Assembly: GCA_018675425.1 (NCBI GenBank)
Contig: JABGYD010000008.1
Coordinates: 1 to 64,000 of the forward strand
Direction of reading: 5' to 3'
DNA: 64,000 nt
Origin: Kordiimonadaceae bacterium
GTDB taxonomy: Bacteria > Pseudomonadota > Alphaproteobacteria > Sphingomonadales > Emcibacteraceae
In this document: piece by piece, positions 47,711 to 56,287 of the stretch
Layout of the letters: each line of letters opens with the position of its first letter
Position numbering within the stretch: position 1 is the first letter of the stretch
Program-made: the position numbers and the translations under genes
Notes under the pieces: model-generated
Database searches by the model: none
The model's input: only the letters and a program-made list of their open reading frames with translations
Told to the model about the DNA's origin: nothing

Positions 47711-48433
47711 TCAATCGTCACTTTTCTTATAACTAAATTTATTCCAAAGGTCTGGACGCCTGTCTTTGGTTAGTTCTTCTGACTTTAACTTACGCCATTC
47801 TTTAATTTTTTCATGATGCCCTGACGTCAAGACATTAGGTATTTTTTCACCCTCCCACTCTTGTGGTCGGGTATATTGTGGATACTCAAGTAACCCACTG
47901 GTAAAACTTTCTTCTAATAACGTATCCGGCTCTCCAATAACACCAGGAATAAGCCGCACCACAGCGTCTATAAGCATCAGAGCTGCTATTTCTCCACCAG
48001 AAAGAACAAAATCACCAAGAGAAATCTCCTGCACATTTCGCTTTTTCAATACTCGCTCATCGAGACCTTCAAACCTACCGCAAATAAGAGTTATTCCTTG
48101 GTTTTTTACAAAACTATGAACCATTTTTTGATCCATAGTTTTGCCCCGTGGTGACAAATAAATAAGCGGCCAATCTTCATTGGATGTGCCTTTAGGCCTT
48201 TTTTCTATAGCCCTGTCAATTGCATGACCCATAACATCTGCCCGCATCACCATTCCAGGTCCACCACCAGCCGGAGTATCATCAACGCTACGATGTTTAT
48301 CCCTAGCATGGTCGCGAATTTGCATCACATCCATACCCCAAATTTTATTCTCTAACGCCTTACCCGCCAAGGAGAGACCAAGCGGTCCAGGAAACATTTC
48401 AGGAAAAAGAGTTAAAATCTGTGCCTGCCACAT
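47711..48433 (-). CDS. trmD: tRNA (guanine37-N1)-methyltransferase
   Basis: Methylates G37 of tRNAs next to the anticodon to prevent +1 frameshifting. The 240-residue SPOUT enzyme has [16 protein letters not shown] at the start, [24 protein letters not shown] and [17 protein letters not shown] for the SAM knot, and the C-terminal helical domain. It starts five bases after the rimM stop, the conserved order. Confidence 0.97.
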   Translation of the reverse strand: MWQAQILTLFPEMFPGPLGLSLAGKALENKIWGMDVMQIRDHARDKHRSVDDTPAGGGPGMVMRADVMGHAIDRAIEKRPKGTSNEDWPLIYLSPRGKTMDQKMVHSFVKNQGITLICGRFEGLDERVLKKRNVQEISLGDFVLSGGEIAALMLIDAVVRLIPGVIGEPDTLLEESFTSGLLEYPQYTRPQEWEGEKIPNVLTSGHHEKIKEWRKLKSEELTKDRRPDLWNKFSYKKSDD

Positions 48434-48438
48434 TCTTC

Positions 48439-49029
48439 CTATCCTTCTTGATCTACTTCAAAATCTTCGGGCGTATCATTGAAGGCATCACGGTCGATAA
48501 CGATATACCCTTCCTCGATATTTACCTCTGGAACAACATTATCTGAAAAAGGATACATGCGTTTCCCTTTTTCTTTTGAAAGCTTAACCTCAACAATATC
48601 GCCAGCACCAAAGTTAAAAACTCCATCCACCCTACCAAATAAATCATCTTGTTTGTCCTTGACCAACAGTCCGATCATATCCTCAAAATAAAAATCCCTC
48701 TCATCTTCAATTTCTGGTAGGGCCGATCTTTCAATATAAAGTTTTGACCCCTTTAAAGAATCCGCCTGATTACGATCAACAACATTTTTGAGCTGAACAG
48801 CAACACCATCTTTTACATTATGAAGAATTTTTAAATCGAATTTTTTACCTTGTGGAAATTCAGACCCTATTATTGTAACAGGACCATATTTTGATATAGA
48901 TTTTATATCTTCGGTAAAAACCTTAAGTCGAACAGCACCCCTTAGGCCAGCCGCACCAAAAATCGCACCTATACAAATAAGGTCCTCAAGATTATTAGTG
49001 CATTTATTTAATGGAGTTAATGCGTTCAT
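48439..49029 (-). CDS. rimM: 16S rRNA processing protein RimM
   Basis: Assembly factor for the 30S head that binds ribosomal protein S19. The 196-residue protein has a first barrel domain (about 15-100, opening ICIGAIFGAAGLRGAVRLKV) and a PRC-barrel domain (about 110-185, with DFYFEDMIGLLV and YPFSDNVVPEVN). It starts five bases after rpsP and stops five bases before trmD, all in one operon. Confidence 0.94.
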   Translation of the reverse strand: MNALTPLNKCTNNLEDLICIGAIFGAAGLRGAVRLKVFTEDIKSISKYGPVTIIGSEFPQGKKFDLKILHNVKDGVAVQLKNVVDRNQADSLKGSKLYIERSALPEIEDERDFYFEDMIGLLVKDKQDDLFGRVDGVFNFGAGDIVEVKLSKEKGKRMYPFSDNVVPEVNIEEGYIVIDRDAFNDTPEDFEVDQEG

Positions 49030-49034
49030 AGTTT

Positions 49035-49565
49035 TTAAGCTTTTTCATCTTTCTTTTCTTCTTCAGCGGTAGGAGCTTCATCAACGACAACTTCTTCAGC
49101 TGAGGCTTCAGCAGCGGGAGCTTCAGCAGCTTCTTTAGCAGCAACTTTAGCAGCTTCTTCTGCTTCAGCGGAAGCTTTAGCAGCAGCTTTCGCAGCTTCT
49201 TTAGCCTCTGCAGCAGCGGTAATAGCATTTTCTGCTTTTTCTTTTTGCTCTTCAATACGCTCGAGTGCTTTTGTGCCAGGCTTACCTTTATTAGGATTGG
49301 TACGCGCATCGCGTTTCAATACACCAGCGGCATCAAGAAACCTTGCAACACGGTCGGATGGTTTTGCACCCTGACCAAGCCAATGTTCAATGCGCTCAAT
49401 ATCAAGCTTGATACGGTCAGGATGGTCTTTCGGAAGCAATGGGTTATGCGTTCCTACTTTTTCAATATATTTACCATCACGCGGGGAGCGAGAATCCGCT
49501 ACTACAACTCGATAGTAAGGACGTTTTTTAGCACCGCCGCGTGCCAGTCTAATTTTAACAGCCAT
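49035..49565 (-). CDS. rpsP: 30S ribosomal protein S16 with Ala/Glu/Lys-rich tail
   Basis: Small-subunit assembly protein. The core (about 1-85) is classical: [20 protein letters not shown], then [15 protein letters not shown] and [16 protein letters not shown]. The protein is 176 residues, about twice the E. coli length; the extra 85 or so are a low-complexity Ala, Glu and Lys tail, probably a long helix or disordered. Extended S16 tails occur in alphaproteobacteria. It follows ffh by 57 bp and is coupled to rimM. Confidence 0.95.
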   Translation of the reverse strand: MAVKIRLARGGAKKRPYYRVVVADSRSPRDGKYIEKVGTHNPLLPKDHPDRIKLDIERIEHWLGQGAKPSDRVARFLDAAGVLKRDARTNPNKGKPGTKALERIEEQKEKAENAITAAAEAKEAAKAAAKASAEAEEAAKVAAKEAAEAPAAEASAEEVVVDEAPTAEEEKKDEKA

Positions 49566-49622
49566 TTTATTTTTCCTTCAGTTTATTTAATTTGATTAAT
49601 TCATATTAAGATTGTTTGCTTA

Positions 49623-50984
49623 TTATTTTGGAAGCAAGCCTTCCATTCCTGGTGGCATAGCTCCGGGGAGAGGCATACGCCCACCTTTCTTACCTAATTT
49701 TTTCATCATAGTTGACATTTGTTTTTGCATTTTCATGAGTTTATTAACGTCCTGAACGGACGTTCCTGAGCCTGCTGCAATCCTCTTTTTTCGGGAAGCG
49801 TTCATCAACTTAGGTCGCGTACGCTCAGTTGGTGTCATACTGTTGATAATAGCTTCTTGCCGCAATAAAACTTTATCATCTAAATTAGCAGAGGCCATTT
49901 GCTTTTGCATTTTACCAAGTCCTGGAAGCATACCGAGAATACTACCCATACCACCAATTTTTTTCATTTGTTGAAGTTGGGAACGCAGATCATCAAAGTC
50001 AAACATACCCTTCTTCATTTTTTTCATCATGCGTTCCGCATCTTCAGCCTCAATGGTTTCAGACGCCTTTTCAACAAGTGAAACAACATCTCCCATACCA
50101 AGAATTCGGCTAGCCACACGCTCAGGATGAAACTCTTCAAGGTCGTCGATCTTCTCACCAACGCCAACAAGTTTGATCGGCTTACCTGTTACCGCACGCA
50201 TACTTAGAGCAGCACCACCGCGTCCATCACCATCCATACGGGTCAGAACCACACCAGTCACACCAATTTGACCCCCAAATTGTTCTGCAACATTAACTGC
50301 GTCCTGACCAGTAAGTGCATCAACTACCAAAAGTGTTTCGTGAGGATTTACAGCGTTTTTGACTGCCGAGACTTCAGCCATAAGTGCCTGATCAACATGA
50401 AGTCGACCTGCGGTATCAAGCATCACTACATCAAACCCCTGAAGCTTTGCAGCGGTCATAGCACGCTTCGCAATGTCTACTGGCGTTTGACCTTTAATAA
50501 TTGGCAATGTTTGGACATCTATTTGCTTTCCTAGGATTTCCAGTTGTTCCATGGCAGCCGGGCGTTGAACATCAAGGGAGGCCAAAAGTACTTTTTTGCG
50601 CTCCTTAACCTTCAGTCGTTTTGCAATTTTAGCAGTGGACGTTGTTTTACCCGAACCCTGAAGACCCACTACCAGTATGGGAACAGGTGCCGGAGCATTT
50701 AAATCAATGGTCTTAGCATCCCCGCCCAGCATCTCAACCAATTGATCATTGACTATCTTGACTACCATTTGACCTGGCGTCACAGATTTAACAACTTCTT
50801 GTCCGACAGCAGCTTTTTTTACTTTAGCAATAAAGTCTTTAACAACGGGCAGTGCAACATCAGCCTCTAATAAAGCAAGACGAACCTCACGCATAGCGGT
50901 GTCAACGTGGGTGTCACTTAGTGCACCACGTCTTTTCAGGTTATCAAATATACCGCCTAGTTTATCACTTAAACTATCAAACAT
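49623..50984 (-). CDS. ffh: Signal recognition particle protein
   Basis: SRP54 homologue of 453 residues that binds signal sequences with SRP RNA and docks with FtsY. It has the N domain, the G domain (P-loop GLQGSGKTTSTAK, DTAGRLHVD, TRMDGDGRGGAAL) and the Met-rich M domain (about 300-453) with the RNA-binding segment TPTERTRPKLMNASRKKRIA-like and a Met/Gly/Pro tail. It heads the rpsP-rimM-trmD-rplS operon; a promoter and folded leader lie upstream. FtsY is encoded 3.7 kb away on the other strand. Confidence 0.97.
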   Translation of the reverse strand: MFDSLSDKLGGIFDNLKRRGALSDTHVDTAMREVRLALLEADVALPVVKDFIAKVKKAAVGQEVVKSVTPGQMVVKIVNDQLVEMLGGDAKTIDLNAPAPVPILVVGLQGSGKTTSTAKIAKRLKVKERKKVLLASLDVQRPAAMEQLEILGKQIDVQTLPIIKGQTPVDIAKRAMTAAKLQGFDVVMLDTAGRLHVDQALMAEVSAVKNAVNPHETLLVVDALTGQDAVNVAEQFGGQIGVTGVVLTRMDGDGRGGAALSMRAVTGKPIKLVGVGEKIDDLEEFHPERVASRILGMGDVVSLVEKASETIEAEDAERMMKKMKKGMFDFDDLRSQLQQMKKIGGMGSILGMLPGLGKMQKQMASANLDDKVLLRQEAIINSMTPTERTRPKLMNASRKKRIAAGSGTSVQDVNKLMKMQKQMSTMMKKLGKKGGRMPLPGAMPPGMEGLLPK

Positions 50985-51043
50985 ATCGCTTACTTAATCC
51001 AGTTACTTCAAAAATTTTCGAATGAATTTTAATAACAAAAGCA

Positions 51044-51116
51044 CACCAGTGGGCGAACCTTCGCTGACTGGTGGGCATCCTTGGACACATGCTATTCAAC
51101 ATCCATTGGTAATGGA
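51044..51116 (-). ncRNA. Candidate structured 5' leader of the ffh operon
   Basis: Downstream of the promoter at 51120-51148 the minus strand can form a triloop hairpin (51102-51116, TCCATT with AATGGA), an alternative wobble-rich stem (51083-51104) that shares three bases with the first, and a strong hairpin at 51044-51073 (CACCAGT with ACTGGTG plus an inner GCGA/TCGC stem) followed by TGTGCTTTTG. It is not SRP RNA: the conserved GGAAGCAGCC-type loop is absent. It could be an attenuator or a protein-binding leader. Confidence 0.45.
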
Positions 51117-51119
51117 GGG

Positions 51120-51148
51120 AAAATATGAGTATTTGAGAGAAGAGTCAA
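51120..51148 (-). promoter_or_regulatory. Sigma-70 type promoter of the ffh operon
   Basis: On the minus strand TTGACT (51143-51148) and TATTTT (51120-51125) are separated by exactly 17 bp. Start of transcription would be near 51113, giving a leader of about 130 bases before the ffh ATG. It is the best promoter I see in the window. Confidence 0.7.
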
Positions 51149-51228
51149 GTTCTTGTTTACGCATTCTTTAAAAAATGCAATAAGTTTCCTTAAATTTGAA
51201 AGAATACTCACTATTGGATCAATAAAAA

Positions 51229-51924
51229 ATGACACTTAATCGGATTAAATTTTTAGTTTTTATACAGGTAATGTTATTTATTTCTGTTGGACCCCTTCAA
51301 GCTTTTGCTGGCGTTGATGGTAGCCCCTTTGAGGGACCATATTTAGGCGTTACAACATCAAAATCTACTTTTTCATCAACGATTGCCAATACTATTGTTA
51401 GCACTGCTGATAAGCCGAGCCTCTTCGGTTCCTCTACAAGTGCCAAATCCAAAAATAGTTATGGTGGCGGTATATTCGCAGGCTATGGTTTAAACTATGG
51501 TCCAGTTTATACCAGCGCTGAAGCTGGGTTTATAGTTGATAAAGGCAATACTATATTAAGCAATGGCACAAATACAATTAAATTTTCGCAGAGCAACACT
51601 TTTGAACTTAATGTTCGAGCAGGGTTTCATCTAACAGAAAACGCCCTTATATTTGGCATGTTCGGTTACTCTGGTGCAAATATGAAATCTCACGGTATCG
51701 ACGAACGAAGCAAGCCCACTGATGGTTTAAGCTACAATCAACGTCTGACTAGCCTACGGTATGGCGCAGGAGTAGAAGTAGCCGTATATGAAAATATATC
51801 GCTTAGAGGTGAGTATACGAAGTCAAAAGTCGGTAGTGACTTTTATCTTGATGGTTCAGATAAATTCACAATCTCACCTAAAACTTCCCGGATAATGTTC
51901 AGTGTCGTCCTACACATGTATTAA
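51229..51924 (+). CDS. Outer-membrane beta-barrel protein (OmpA/porin-like)
   Basis: 231-residue exported protein. The signal peptide ends near LQAFAG, and the body is a small barrel: GPYLGVTTSKSTFSS, then GGGIFAGYGLNYGPVYTSAEAG, FELNVRAGFHLTENALIFGM and VAVYENISLRGEYTKSKVGS, alternating strands as in the outer-membrane beta-barrel (OMP_b-brl) group. It ends with a hydrophobic-aromatic VVLHMY. Function unknown; such proteins are often surface antigens or stress-linked barrels. The SLC13-type gene follows after 32 bp. Confidence 0.75.
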   Translation: MTLNRIKFLVFIQVMLFISVGPLQAFAGVDGSPFEGPYLGVTTSKSTFSSTIANTIVSTADKPSLFGSSTSAKSKNSYGGGIFAGYGLNYGPVYTSAEAGFIVDKGNTILSNGTNTIKFSQSNTFELNVRAGFHLTENALIFGMFGYSGANMKSHGIDERSKPTDGLSYNQRLTSLRYGAGVEVAVYENISLRGEYTKSKVGSDFYLDGSDKFTISPKTSRIMFSVVLHMY

Positions 51925-51956
51925 TTTTGCAAATCTAAAAGAAGGTCATGGAATAA

Positions 51957-53402
51957 ATGAATAAAATCCATGTTGGAAATTTCAACATTTTTTTAGGTGT
52001 GGTTATTTTTTTAACAATGATGTTAATACCTGCTCCCTCAACTATGAGCGAAAATGCTTGGGATGTTGCCGCAGTCACTGTTTTACTCGCATATTGGTGG
52101 TCCACAGAAGCGATCCCAGTGCCCGTTACATCGCTCTTGCCAGTTGTTTTATTTCCTATGCTCGGAGTATCTTCCATTGCCGCAGCTACAACTCCTTATG
52201 CAGCCCCAACTATATTTTTACTTTTGGGTGGATTTATTATGGCAACAGGGCTTACCAAATGGAACCTGCATCGACGAATAGCGCTGATGGTCTTGGTGAG
52301 AGTTGGCAACAACCCAACGGCCCTTATTGCCGGCTTCATGGCTGTCACAGCAATGATCTCTATGTGGATTAGCAATACAGCAAGCTCTCTAATGATGATC
52401 CCAATTGCGCTTTCAATGGCAAATGAAATCGTTAAGGAAAAAAATGAGAAAACACTTGGGTTTATTCTTTGTTTAGTACTTGGCATTGCCTATGGTGCCA
52501 ATATTGGCGGCTTTGGAACACCCATTGGCACGCCCCCTAATCTGCTTGTGATAGCCTTTATGAAGACAAACTACGATATTGACGTAAGTTTTTTATCTTG
52601 GATGTTCATAGGAATACCTACAGTGCTTGTCATGCTGCCAATTGCATGCCTTGTGCTGACAAAATGGGCACACCCTTTTGATTTGACTGATAATTCTCTG
52701 GCACACGACCTGTTACAAAGCAAGCTAGACGAAATGGGCCCAATGTCCCTACCCGAAAAAAGAATGGCCTTAATGTTTTTCTTTGTGGCCTGTGCTTGGG
52801 TATTTAGAACGCCCATACAAAAAAATCTGGAGATTTTTCTTTGGCTCAGTGATACGCTAATTGCGATCGCGGGTGCAATTATTATTTTCATAATACCTTC
52901 TGGCGTTAATAAAGTTAATAAAAGTCGCCTATTAGATTGGAAAACAGCTGAAAAACTTCCTTGGGGAGTTCTACTTCTTTTCGGTGGTGGTTTGAGCCTA
53001 GCAGCAGCTGTTCAATCAAGCGGTTTAGCAGTTTGGATAGGAAATGAACTGGCTGCAATTGCTGTTTTTGATCTTATAGTTACAATATTTATTCTTGTTA
53101 CAATCGTAGTTTTTCTCACCGAGCTTACAAGCAACACCGCCACAACAGCAACCTTACTTCCTATAATGGGAGCTCTTGCTGTAGCTTCCGGACTTGACCC
53201 TATGATTTTATTTGTGCCTCTTGCAATATCCGCTAGTTGTGCATTTATGCTCCCTGTGGCAACCGGACCAAATGCAGTTGTATTTTCCAGTGGTGAGGCC
53301 ACCATTCCCCAAATGGCGGGCGCTGGTTTCAAACTGAATCTTTTTGCTATCTTCGTTGTAACTGGAATAAGTTATACGTTGGTGCCAATTATTTTTGGAT
53401 AA
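51957..53402 (+). CDS. SLC13/DASS family sodium:anion symporter
   Basis: 481-residue inner-membrane protein with about 11-12 hydrophobic segments of the divalent anion:sodium symporter family (relatives of VcINDY), which import di- and tricarboxylates, sulfate or related anions. The two Ser-Asn-Thr motifs that build the substrate and sodium site are present: WISNTASSLMMIP and LTSNTATTATLLP. The opening WSTEAIPVPVTSLLPVVLFP is typical. Substrate is not assignable; dicarboxylate uptake is most frequent. It reads the same way as mtaB 39 bp downstream. Confidence 0.92.
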   Translation: MNKIHVGNFNIFLGVVIFLTMMLIPAPSTMSENAWDVAAVTVLLAYWWSTEAIPVPVTSLLPVVLFPMLGVSSIAAATTPYAAPTIFLLLGGFIMATGLTKWNLHRRIALMVLVRVGNNPTALIAGFMAVTAMISMWISNTASSLMMIPIALSMANEIVKEKNEKTLGFILCLVLGIAYGANIGGFGTPIGTPPNLLVIAFMKTNYDIDVSFLSWMFIGIPTVLVMLPIACLVLTKWAHPFDLTDNSLAHDLLQSKLDEMGPMSLPEKRMALMFFFVACAWVFRTPIQKNLEIFLWLSDTLIAIAGAIIIFIIPSGVNKVNKSRLLDWKTAEKLPWGVLLLFGGGLSLAAAVQSSGLAVWIGNELAAIAVFDLIVTIFILVTIVVFLTELTSNTATTATLLPIMGALAVASGLDPMILFVPLAISASCAFMLPVATGPNAVVFSSGEATIPQMAGAGFKLNLFAIFVVTGISYTLVPIIFG

Positions 53403-53441
53403 TGGTTGGAATTTTTAAAGAATCGGCCCATATAGTAATCT

Positions 53442-54722
53442 ATGAAAAACAATAAAGCGAAAGTCGTCACGTTCGGCTGCAGGCTAAATATTTATGAATC
53501 TGAAATTATTAAAGAACACGCAGAAAATGCGCGGCTTACTAATGCGTTTATTTTTAATACTTGTGCGGTTACAGCAGAGGCAACCCGTCAGGCAAAACAG
53601 TCGATCCGACGCACTCGCCGCAATAATCCTGATGCAAGTATCATCGTTACGGGGTGTGCTGCGCAAATTGATCCTCAACAATTTTCAAACATGGCGGAGG
53701 TCGATCAGGTCTTTGGTAATGAAGAAAAACTAAATGTACAAAGTTATGAAGATTTTGGAGTTTCTACGTCAGAGCGCGTTGCTGTAAATGATATCATGTC
53801 CATAAAAAAAACTGCGCCACATTTAATTGATGGTTTTGAAGAACGCTCACGAGCTTTTGTTCAGGTACAAAACGGTTGTGATCACCGTTGTACTTTTTGT
53901 ATTATTCCCTACGGCCGAGGCAATAGTCGCTCTGTTCCTGCCGGCGAGGTAGTCGCTCAAATTCAAAAGTTAGTAGATAATGGCTATAAAGAAGTTATTA
54001 TCACCGGCGTAGACATTACTTCTTACGGACCCGATCTTCCCGGTAATCCTACACTTGGAACTCTATGTCAACAGATCCTCAAGAGGGTTCCCGACCTGCA
54101 ACGCCTGCGGCTCAGCTCAATAGATAGTATTGAAACCGATGAAGCTCTATTCGAAATTATTACTAATGATCAACGCATGATGCCGCACCTTCACCTGTCA
54201 CTGCAAGCTGGCGATAATATGATTCTCAAACGTATGAAACGAAGACACACTCGCGAAGACTCGATTGAGTTTTGCAACACTGTACTTAAAGCTCGCCCAG
54301 ATGTAGTTTTTGGTGCTGATATTATTGCTGGGTTTCCAACCGAAACAGAGGAAATGTTTGAAAATTCGATGCGTTTGGTAGAGGATTGCAATCTCACCTA
54401 CCTCCATGTGTTTCCCTATTCAGAACGCGACGGAACTCCGGCAGCAAAAATGCCACAGCTTGAACGAAGTATCCGCAAAGAGCGTGCAGCGAGATTGCGG
54501 GTGTTGGGTGAAAAAAAAGTAAATCAAGTTCTTAAAAAAACTGTCGGCAAGATAGTAAGCATCTTAATTGAGAAAAACATGAAAGATGAACAAATCTCTA
54601 TCGGGCATACCGAGCATTTTGCACCAATAAAATTAATTGGTATTCACGCCATAGGAGATATTGCAAAAGCTCGGGTAACGAACTTTCAAGGCGGCATACT
54701 CATTGCGGAAATTATTCAATGA
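53442..54722 (+). CDS. mtaB: tRNA t6A37 methylthiotransferase MtaB
   Basis: Radical-SAM enzyme (426 residues) converting t6A to ms2t6A at position 37 of tRNAs reading ANN codons. Its three domains are visible: the N-terminal UPF0004 domain with three Cys (FGCRLN, NTCAVT, TGCAAQ), the radical-SAM motif CDHRCTFC, and a C-terminal TRAM domain. FGCRLN rather than GCQMN distinguishes MtaB from MiaB. ftsY follows with a four-base overlap (ATGA), a common alphaproteobacterial pair. Confidence 0.95.
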   Translation: MKNNKAKVVTFGCRLNIYESEIIKEHAENARLTNAFIFNTCAVTAEATRQAKQSIRRTRRNNPDASIIVTGCAAQIDPQQFSNMAEVDQVFGNEEKLNVQSYEDFGVSTSERVAVNDIMSIKKTAPHLIDGFEERSRAFVQVQNGCDHRCTFCIIPYGRGNSRSVPAGEVVAQIQKLVDNGYKEVIITGVDITSYGPDLPGNPTLGTLCQQILKRVPDLQRLRLSSIDSIETDEALFEIITNDQRMMPHLHLSLQAGDNMILKRMKRRHTREDSIEFCNTVLKARPDVVFGADIIAGFPTETEEMFENSMRLVEDCNLTYLHVFPYSERDGTPAAKMPQLERSIRKERAARLRVLGEKKVNQVLKKTVGKIVSILIEKNMKDEQISIGHTEHFAPIKLIGIHAIGDIAKARVTNFQGGILIAEIIQ

Positions 54723-55660
54723 CGGAGAAAAAACAAAAACTGGGTTGGTTTAGTAGACTAAAGCAAGGATTGAAAAAAAGTTCAAGTGCTCTAACGGAGG
54801 GCATTACAGGAATTTTCACTAAAAAGAGGTTGGACGCATCAACGCTCGAAGAGCTGGAGGATCTACTTATTATGTCTGACCTTGGCGTAGCCGTAAGCGC
54901 TAGGGTCTGTGAACGACTAGCAAAGAACCGCTTTGATAAATCCATATCAGCTGAAGAAGTCCAGCAAGCTCTTGCCGAGGAAATAGGCGAAATAATGGAG
55001 GATGTAGCCAAACCTCTCGAGGTCAATGGTGAAAACACTCCACATGTAATACTTATGGTAGGTGTCAATGGTGCTGGAAAAACGACAACAATTGGTAAAA
55101 TGGCTAAACAATTTAAAAACCAAGGTAAATCGGTGATGCTCGCCGCGGGGGATACTTTCCGGGCTGCAGCAACACAACAGCTCCAAATTTGGGGCCAACG
55201 TAACAATATACCAGTCGTGGTTGGTAAGGAAGGTTGCGATGCTGCGGGGCTAATCTACGATGCTATTGAAAAGGCCCGTAACACCAATACAGATATTTTA
55301 ATGGTTGATACCGCAGGAAGGCTCCAAAATAAGGGCTACCTAATGGATGAACTTAAAAAAATTATCCGCGTGATTAGTAAATTTGACCAAACAGCACCCC
55401 ACAATACAGTGTTAATTTTAGATGCCACTACAGGCCAGAATGCTGTTTTGCAAACAGAAGTCTTTCTTGAGATGGCAGGTATAACTGGAATTATTATGAC
55501 AAAACTTGATGGTACTGCCCGCGGAGGGGTACTCGTGGCATGTGCTGAAAAGTTTAGGTTGCCTATACACGCCATTGGAGTTGGTGAAACTATCGACGAT
55601 TTACAGCCGTTTGATGCAGCTGATTTTTCCAAGATGCTGGTTGGTGTAGACATAAATTAG
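54719..55660 (+). CDS. ftsY: Signal recognition particle receptor FtsY
   Basis: GTPase (313 residues) that docks SRP-bound ribosomes at the membrane. The NG domain is complete: P-loop GVNGAGKTTTIGKM, DTAGRLQNKG and TKLDGTARGGVLVA. The acidic N-terminal A domain found in E. coli is nearly absent, as in many alphaproteobacteria; the first 25 residues are basic and could touch the membrane. Overlaps mtaB by four bases and is followed after 14 bp by ispZ. Confidence 0.96.
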   Translation: MTEKKQKLGWFSRLKQGLKKSSSALTEGITGIFTKKRLDASTLEELEDLLIMSDLGVAVSARVCERLAKNRFDKSISAEEVQQALAEEIGEIMEDVAKPLEVNGENTPHVILMVGVNGAGKTTTIGKMAKQFKNQGKSVMLAAGDTFRAAATQQLQIWGQRNNIPVVVGKEGCDAAGLIYDAIEKARNTNTDILMVDTAGRLQNKGYLMDELKKIIRVISKFDQTAPHNTVLILDATTGQNAVLQTEVFLEMAGITGIIMTKLDGTARGGVLVACAEKFRLPIHAIGVGETIDDLQPFDAADFSKMLVGVDIN

Positions 55661-55674
55661 AAGGAAAATAGAAG

Positions 55675-56253
55675 ATGAACCAAATTATAAAACTTCTTAT
55701 TGAGCTTGGACCACTGATTATTTTTTTCTATGCTAATAATCATTTTTCAGATGAAACTGGGGTTGGCGGATTAATACCTGCAACAAAAATATTTATGATT
55801 GCAATGCCTATATCCATGATTTGCTCAAAAATATTTCTCAAAAAAATAGCTCCCATGCTTTGGATTTCAGCTGGGTTTATCAGCGTTCTAGGCGGCCTCA
55901 CGATTTATTTTGATAGTGAGATATTTATTAAAATAAAACCAACTATCGTCTACCTCCTTTTTTCTAGTATATTGCTTGGGGGTTATGCTTACGGAAAACC
56001 ATTTATCAAAACTTTGTTTGAGGCTGGGCTTCCGCCAATTAAAGAAATCGCTTGGTTGAAAATTAGCCGAAACTGGGGAATATATTTTATTTTTGCTGCT
56101 ATGTTGAATGAATATATATGGCGAAATTACTCAAATGCCGACTGGCTCTGGGCCAAAATATGGGTGTTTATGCCCTTGAGCCTTATTTTTGCAATGTCCC
56201 AAATGCCCTTAATTATGAAGCATGTTATTGAAGAAGAAGTTGAAGATATATAG
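55675..56253 (+). CDS. Intracellular septation protein A (YciB/IspZ)
   Basis: Polytopic inner-membrane protein of 192 residues with about five helices. It matches YciB: LLIELGPLIIFFYAN at the start, TKIFMIAMPISMICS, GGLTIYFDSEIFIKIKPTIVY-type central segments, and the LSRNWGIYF-like helix. It influences septation and envelope synthesis, with a mechanism not settled. It is the last gene of the mtaB-ftsY run and is convergent with ccmI, 34 bp apart. Confidence 0.92.
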   Translation: MNQIIKLLIELGPLIIFFYANNHFSDETGVGGLIPATKIFMIAMPISMICSKIFLKKIAPMLWISAGFISVLGGLTIYFDSEIFIKIKPTIVYLLFSSILLGGYAYGKPFIKTLFEAGLPPIKEIAWLKISRNWGIYFIFAAMLNEYIWRNYSNADWLWAKIWVFMPLSLIFAMSQMPLIMKHVIEEEVEDI

Positions 56254-56287
56254 ATATGGGTGTTGTTGATAAATCTTTTTTTAACTT

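Noticed and set aside
49004-49309. Lys/Leu-rich 101-codon frame on the minus strand
   Set aside because: It is the shifted reading of the repetitive Ala/Glu/Lys tail of rpsP; the bias comes from that low-complexity DNA.
51001-51120. SRP (4.5S) RNA gene upstream of ffh
   Set aside because: A folded transcript next to ffh suggested it, but the conserved GGAAGCAGCC-type internal loop is absent on both strands. Listed as a leader instead.
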